From NCBI GenBank assembly GCA_903872005.1, contig CAIQJD010000296.1, forward strand, positions 1 to 10,057: a DNA stretch of 10,057 nucleotides. Direction: 5' to 3'. Shown here piece after piece: positions 6,576 through 10,057 of the stretch. This stretch comes from an uncultured bacterium (GTDB lineage Bacteria; Chloroflexota; Anaerolineae; JACIWP01). The number at the start of each line of letters is the position of its first letter. The stretch's first letter is position 1. A program made the translations under genes and the position numbers. Below the pieces are notes generated by a model. That model saw only the letters and a program-made list of their open reading frames with translations. It ran no database searches and was not told the DNA's origin.

Positions 6576-7559
6576 GTGGCGCTAACTGCACGGGATCATG
6601 TGGAGATGTACCGGCTGATGTTGTTGAGCCGGCGCTTCTCAGAGCGTGTCATGGAATGGTACAAAGAGGGCCGGCTGACACAGGGGCTGCATCCCAGCAT
6701 CGGCCAGGAAGCCGTGGGCGTGGGGGCCTGCTACGGCCTGCGCCGGACGGATTGGGTGATTCCCTCTCTGCGGGCTATCGAGGTCTTCTGGACGCGCGGC
6801 GTTACGGTGTTGCAGCAATTCAACGCCATGTTTGGCAACACCGGCAGTGTCTCGCGCGGCAAAGAGACCTCGCATCATTCTGGTTACCCGCACCTGGGCA
6901 TTGTGGCCGGCACGGGCATTGTTGGTGGGCATATCCCCGTGACGGTAGGCATGGCGCTGGGTTTGCGGCTGCAAGGACGTGATGATGTGGCCGTATGCAC
7001 GTTCGGCGACGGCGCGGCGAATCGTGGCGATTTCCACGAGGCGCTGAATCTGGCGGCGGCGCGCAAGGCGCCGGCGGTCTTCATTTGCGAGAATAATCTG
7101 TATGCTCAGACCGTGCCGGCGAGCGTGTCCATGGCGATCAAGGACATCGCGGATCGCGCCCTGGGCTACGGGATGCCGGGCGTGGTGGTGGATGGGCAGG
7201 ACGTCCTGGCGGTGTATGATGCGACGCAGGAGGCTGTGGCGCGAGCGCGCGCCGGCGCCGGCCCGACGCTGTTGGAAGTGAAGACATACCGTTTTCAAGT
7301 ACACTATCCGGTGATCTTCCAGGAGAAGCGGCCGGCCGAGGAGCGCGAGCCGTGGCTGCGGCGCGACCCGCTTGCCATTCAGGAGCAGCGGATCCGGGAG
7401 ATGGGCGCTGCCGATGACGCGACGCTGACGTCCATGGACGCAGCTATCCAACGCGAAATCGTCGAAGCGATGCAGCAGGCCGAAGCGACGCCGAAACCAG
7501 ATCCGCGCGAGGTGTTTGAGAATCTGTATCAGGAGCCGGCGGGGGAGATGGGGCTATGA
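6576..7559 (+). CDS. 2-oxoacid dehydrogenase E1 component, alpha subunit (ThDP-dependent)
   Basis: A 327-residue subunit that pairs with the E1-beta encoded next to bind thiamin diphosphate, decarboxylate a 2-oxoacid and pass the acyl group to lipoyl-E2. The ThDP/Mg motif is clear: G144-D-G-A-A-N149 and, at the usual distance, E172-N-N174-LYA. The early motif LHPSIGQEAVGVG (38-50) and GHIPVTVGMALG (118-129) are also standard. Some loops are not. The stretch usually written GRGGSMH reads SRGKETSHH (93-101), and the loop that is YRYHGHSMSDP in pyruvate dehydrogenases reads YRFQVHYPVIF from residue 238, without the HGHS residues. This argues against assigning pyruvate or a branched-chain acid as the substrate. 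GTG 6576 has AGGAGG seven bases upstream. The stop overlaps the E1-beta start in ATGA (7556-7559), implying translational coupling and equal subunit amounts. Confidence 0.9.
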   Translation: MALTARDHVEMYRLMLLSRRFSERVMEWYKEGRLTQGLHPSIGQEAVGVGACYGLRRTDWVIPSLRAIEVFWTRGVTVLQQFNAMFGNTGSVSRGKETSHHSGYPHLGIVAGTGIVGGHIPVTVGMALGLRLQGRDDVAVCTFGDGAANRGDFHEALNLAAARKAPAVFICENNLYAQTVPASVSMAIKDIADRALGYGMPGVVVDGQDVLAVYDATQEAVARARAGAGPTLLEVKTYRFQVHYPVIFQEKRPAEEREPWLRRDPLAIQEQRIREMGAADDATLTSMDAAIQREIVEAMQQAEATPKPDPREVFENLYQEPAGEMGL

Positions 7560-8533
7560 GGACACTACGCGGAAACGAGGCGCTGCGCGAGGCGCTGTTG
7601 CAGGAAATGGAGCGCGACCCCCGCGTCTTCGTCTTGGGCGAAGACATCGCCGAGCAGGGCGGCGTCTATCATGTCACGGAGGGCCTGTTGGAACGCTTCG
7701 GGCCGGCGCGTGTCATGGATACGCCGATCTCGGAGTCGGCTATCGCCGGCGCGGCGGTCGGCGCGGCCTTGATGGGCATGCGGCCGGTGGCTGAGATTCA
7801 GTTCACGGACCTGCTGACCGTGGCGATGGATCAGATTGTCAACAGCACGGCGAAGGCGCGCTTCGTCCACAACGGGGCGATGCATGCCCCCATGGTCATC
7901 CGCACGCTGAACCTGGGGCGCGGCACGGTCTATGCCAGTCAGGCGTTCGAGTCCTGGTTCGCGCATGTGCCGGGGCTGAAGGTGGTGATGCCGGCGACGC
8001 CCTACGACGCCAAAGGCTTGCTCATCTCTGCCATCCGCGACCCGGATCCGGTGATCTTCTTCGAGCATCGGGAGCTGTATGGGTTGAGTGGAGAAGTGCC
8101 CGAAGAGCCATACGCGATTCCGTTCGGGCAGGCGGCCGTCCGCCGGCCAGGCCATGATGTGACGTTGGTGACGTATTCCAGCATGAACGCGCTGGCCGAA
8201 GCGGCGGCGAAAGAGCTGGCCGATGCCGGCATTGACGTCGAGGTCATTGACCTACGCACGCTCGTGCCTTTTGACAGGACGACGGTGATTGAGTCGGTGC
8301 GGAAGACCGGCCGGCTGGTGATCTTGCACGAGGCGGTGCGACGTTGCGGCTTCGGAGCGGAGATTGCAGCGACCGTGATGGAGAGCGACGCGTTCGCGTA
8401 TCTCCAGGCCCCGATCTTGCGCGTGGCGAATCCGGGGGTTCTCGTGCCACATAGCAAGGCGCTGCATCGCTATGCCTTGCCGCAGCGGGAAGATGTTGTG
8501 AGCGCGGTGCGCCGCGTCATGGAATACCGGTAG
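7556..8533 (+). CDS. 2-oxoacid dehydrogenase E1 component, beta subunit
   Basis: A 325-residue partner of E1-alpha. The N-terminal pyrimidine-binding (transketolase-like) domain covers about 1-180, with the family opening NEALREALLQEMERDPRVFVLGEDIAEQGGVY and the ThDP-activating glutamate E60 in DTPISESAIAG. The segment AEIQFTDLLTVAMDQIVNSTAK is highly conserved in E1-beta proteins. The C-terminal transketolase domain runs from about 195 (GHDVTLVTYSSMNALAEAA) through IDLRTLVPFD and the terminal PHSKALHRYALPQREDVV, where pyruvate-type enzymes usually have P-x-P-x-x-x-LE. All expected landmarks are present and the length is normal. It starts inside the last codons of E1-alpha with GGGGGAG at 7541-7547 upstream. 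E2 starts 16 bases after its stop. Confidence 0.93.
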   Translation: MRTLRGNEALREALLQEMERDPRVFVLGEDIAEQGGVYHVTEGLLERFGPARVMDTPISESAIAGAAVGAALMGMRPVAEIQFTDLLTVAMDQIVNSTAKARFVHNGAMHAPMVIRTLNLGRGTVYASQAFESWFAHVPGLKVVMPATPYDAKGLLISAIRDPDPVIFFEHRELYGLSGEVPEEPYAIPFGQAAVRRPGHDVTLVTYSSMNALAEAAAKELADAGIDVEVIDLRTLVPFDRTTVIESVRKTGRLVILHEAVRRCGFGAEIAATVMESDAFAYLQAPILRVANPGVLVPHSKALHRYALPQREDVVSAVRRVMEYR

Positions 8534-8549
8534 GCCGGCGGGGGGAAAC

Positions 8550-9740
8550 ATGGCGACGCCCATCAAGATGGCGCGGGTGAGCAAAGTAGCCGCCGGCGCC
8601 GAAGTGGTCGAATGGCTCAAGACGTCAGGAGCAGAGGTGCGCGAAGGCGAGCCGGTGGTCCGCGTCTTGAGTGAGAAGGCGACGATTGACCTGGAAGCGC
8701 CGGCCAGTGGCGTCTTTCTGGGCGCGATCGTGGCGGCCGGGCGCGAAGTCCCGGCGGGAACCGTGTTGGGCTGGATCGGGCAGGCCGGCGAGGTTCCGCC
8801 GGCGGCCGAAGCCGCCCCGATGCCGCAGACGCCGATTGCGCCGGCGCAGTCCGCTCGGCCGGCCGGGGCTGCGGCCCCCCGCGCGCAGCAGCCGGCCTCT
8901 GGAGCGGCGCGGGCCGTGCCGGCGGCGCGGCGAGCGGCGCGCGAGCGGGGCATGGATCTGGGACAAGTTGCCGGCAGTGGGCCAGGCGGCGTCATCACGT
9001 TGTCCGATGTGGCGATGTGGCAGGCGCCAAGCGGCCGGCCGGCGGCGCCATCCAGCGCGCCGGCTCTGGCCGAGGGGGAGCGGCTCGCGCCGCTCAGCGG
9101 CATCCAGAGGGTGATGTTGGAGCGGATGACGCAGAATAACGCCGAGGTCGCGCAGGCCACCACGGTGGCAGAAGTGGATGTGACGGAGGTTATGTCCCTG
9201 CGTGGGGTCGTGCCGGCGACGTTAACGGCCTGGGTGATCCTGGCGGCATCGCGCGCCCTGGGTGAATACCCGTTGCTGAACGCAGCGCTCCGCGGGCGGG
9301 AGATCGTGTACCATGGGGCCGTACATGCCGGCGTTTCGGTAGAGACGGACGCCGGCCTGTTGGCGCCGGTGATTCGAGAGGCGCAGCGCAAGTCGTTGGG
9401 TCAGATGAACGCCGAGCTGACGCGATTGACCCAGGCGGCGCGCGAAGGCCGGCTGACGGCTGAGGAGATGGCCGGGGCGACCTTCACGGTGACGAACTCC
9501 GGCGTTTTGGGATCGGTGCTGTACACGCCGATGATCGTTTTGCCGCAGAGCGCCATCTTGGGCATGGGGCGCGCGGCGAAGATGCCGACGGTACGCGACG
9601 ATCAGGTGGTCATCCGCACGCTGATGTATCTCTGTTTGAGCTACGACCATCGCTTCATTCCGGGCGGGACGGCGGTGCGCTGTCTGCAACGCATCCGGGC
9701 GTTTCTGGAAGCGCCGGCCACATTGGTCTGGGACGCCTGA
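8550..9740 (+). CDS. 2-oxoacid dehydrogenase E2 component (dihydrolipoyl acyltransferase)
   Basis: A 396-residue core enzyme that receives the acyl group from E1 on a lipoyl arm and passes it to CoA. Domains in order: one lipoyl domain at about 1-76, with the lipoylated lysine K43 in LSEKATIDLEAP; an Ala/Pro-rich linker (about 82-121); a peripheral-subunit (E3/E1) binding domain at about 122-154 (VPAARRAARERGMDLGQVAGSGPGGVITLSDV); a second short linker; and the catalytic domain at about 178-396. FTVTNSGVLG (312-321) is typical. The catalytic signature HxxxDG reads H367-R-F-I-P371-G, so the histidine is kept but the aspartate is proline. The catalytic domain also looks short between AQATTVAEVDVTEVM and LTAWVILAASRAL, where many E2s have a longer stretch. 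The ribosome site is weak (GGGGGGA near 8540-8546). The last gene of the operon; no E3 gene follows. Confidence 0.92.
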   Translation: MATPIKMARVSKVAAGAEVVEWLKTSGAEVREGEPVVRVLSEKATIDLEAPASGVFLGAIVAAGREVPAGTVLGWIGQAGEVPPAAEAAPMPQTPIAPAQSARPAGAAAPRAQQPASGAARAVPAARRAARERGMDLGQVAGSGPGGVITLSDVAMWQAPSGRPAAPSSAPALAEGERLAPLSGIQRVMLERMTQNNAEVAQATTVAEVDVTEVMSLRGVVPATLTAWVILAASRALGEYPLLNAALRGREIVYHGAVHAGVSVETDAGLLAPVIREAQRKSLGQMNAELTRLTQAAREGRLTAEEMAGATFTVTNSGVLGSVLYTPMIVLPQSAILGMGRAAKMPTVRDDQVVIRTLMYLCLSYDHRFIPGGTAVRCLQRIRAFLEAPATLVWDA

Positions 9741-9761
9741 GCCGGGGCGACATGACAGAAA

Positions 9762-9793
9762 ACGAGCCGTTGGTTGAAAGACCAACGGCTCGT
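9762..9793. terminator. Bidirectional terminator between the E2 and gltX genes
   Basis: A perfect 13-bp stem (9762-9774 with 9781-9793) encloses a 6-base loop, TGAAAG. On the plus strand it is followed by CTGTTTG. On the minus strand the hairpin is followed by TTTCTGTC, from the complement of 9754-9761. It lies between two converging genes, 21 bases after the E2 stop and 15 bases beyond the gltX stop, so it probably ends both transcripts. The T-runs are short on both sides, so efficiency is uncertain. Confidence 0.8.
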
Positions 9794-9808
9794 CTGTTTG
9801 TGGCGGCG

Positions 9809-10057
9809 TCAGCCGAGTTTGGCGCTGGCGGCATCCAGGCGCGCCAGGGCACGCGGACGGCCGAGGACGGCCAGCGACTCGAAGAGGGGCGGCGAAACGG
9901 CCTTGCCGGTGGCGGCGACGCGCAGGATACCGAAGAACTGGCCGGCTTTCATTCCCAGTTGTTCCGGCAGCGGACGCAGCGCTTCTTCGATGGCGTTGGC
10001 CTCGAAGTTCTCTAGCGCGCGGAGGGCCTGGCGCGCGGCCTGGACGGCCTGACGACA
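9809..10057 (-). CDS. gltX: Glutamyl-tRNA synthetase, C-terminal fragment
   Basis: Reading the complement from the right edge gives 82 codons and a TGA at 9811-9809; the gene continues beyond the window. The segment belongs to the C-terminal anticodon-binding domain of class I glutamyl-tRNA synthetase, which charges tRNA with glutamate in the cytoplasm. Recognisable stretches, in order, are ENFEANAIEEALRPL, QLGMKAGQFFGILRVAATGKAVSPPLF, ESLAVLGRPRALARLDAA and the end SAKLG. The LRVAxTGxxxSPPLFExLxxLG pattern is the usual ending of GltX. The HIGH and KMSKS active-site motifs lie outside the window. Whether the enzyme is discriminating (Glu only) or also charges tRNA-Gln cannot be told from this part. 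It is transcribed towards the dehydrogenase operon and is a housekeeping neighbour with no evident link to it. Confidence 0.88.
   Translation of the reverse strand, partial: CRQAVQAARQALRALENFEANAIEEALRPLPEQLGMKAGQFFGILRVAATGKAVSPPLFESLAVLGRPRALARLDAASAKLG

Noticed and set aside
8252..9391. Minus-strand open frame (379 codons) opposite E1-beta and E2
   Set aside because: Antisense shadow of conserved genes with Ala/Ser/Arg-rich low-complexity translation and no recognisable domain.
1..10057. Mobile elements, tRNA/rRNA genes, CRISPR arrays or origin sequences
   Set aside because: No transposase, integrase, terminal inverted repeats, tRNA cloverleaf, regularly spaced repeats or DnaA-box clusters were seen on either strand.

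Overview
The window looks like a piece of a GC-rich chromosome from a member of the Chloroflexota (Anaerolineae/Caldilinea-like or a relative). The main clue is a solute-binding lipoprotein with a twin-arginine signal, an LAAC lipobox and a Thr-Ala-Ala-Pro repeat linker, a style common in that phylum. Consensus-like sigma70/sigmaA promoters, GTG starts with strong GGAGG-type ribosome sites and dense GCCGGC content fit. The taxonomic call is an inference from style, not from a marker gene.

Layout, left to right. (1) The 3' end of an M81-family (MlrC-like) metallopeptidase gene runs in from the left edge and stops at 394. (2) A 301-base gap holds a near-perfect extended -10 promoter (463-491) and a leader of about 200 nt. 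(3) A transport operon follows: a family-5 solute-binding lipoprotein (696-2396), a 163-base intercistronic region with three inverted repeats, and DppB-like (2560-3504) and DppC-like (3564-4487) permeases. No ATPase gene is present. It ends at a 30-nt perfect palindrome (4511-4540). (4) A second operon starts at a consensus promoter (4588-4616) overlapped by a palindrome that is probably an operator. It contains a GntR/FCD-type regulator (4667-5350), an enolase-superfamily enzyme of the mandelate racemase/sugar-acid dehydratase type (5373-6557), and E1-alpha (6576-7559), E1-beta (7556-8533) and E2 (8550-9740) of a 2-oxoacid dehydrogenase complex. It ends at a hairpin able to terminate transcription on both strands (9762-9793). 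(5) On the minus strand, the C-terminal 82 codons of glutamyl-tRNA synthetase (gltX) run in from the right edge and stop at 9809.

How the genes may work together (inference): the transporter and M81 hydrolase would import and cleave an amide- or peptide-like compound. The second operon could dehydrate a hydroxy (sugar) acid to a 2-keto-3-deoxy acid and then oxidatively decarboxylate it to an acyl-CoA, under control of its own GntR repressor. The genes for E3 and for the transporter ATPases must lie elsewhere. The coupling of an acid-sugar dehydratase to a dedicated E1/E2 pair is the most unusual thing here. It is supported by unusual active-site sequence in E1-alpha (altered ThDP-proximal loops) and in E2 (HxxxDG changed to HRFIPG). 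I saw no CRISPR array, insertion sequence, tRNA, rRNA or recognised riboswitch.
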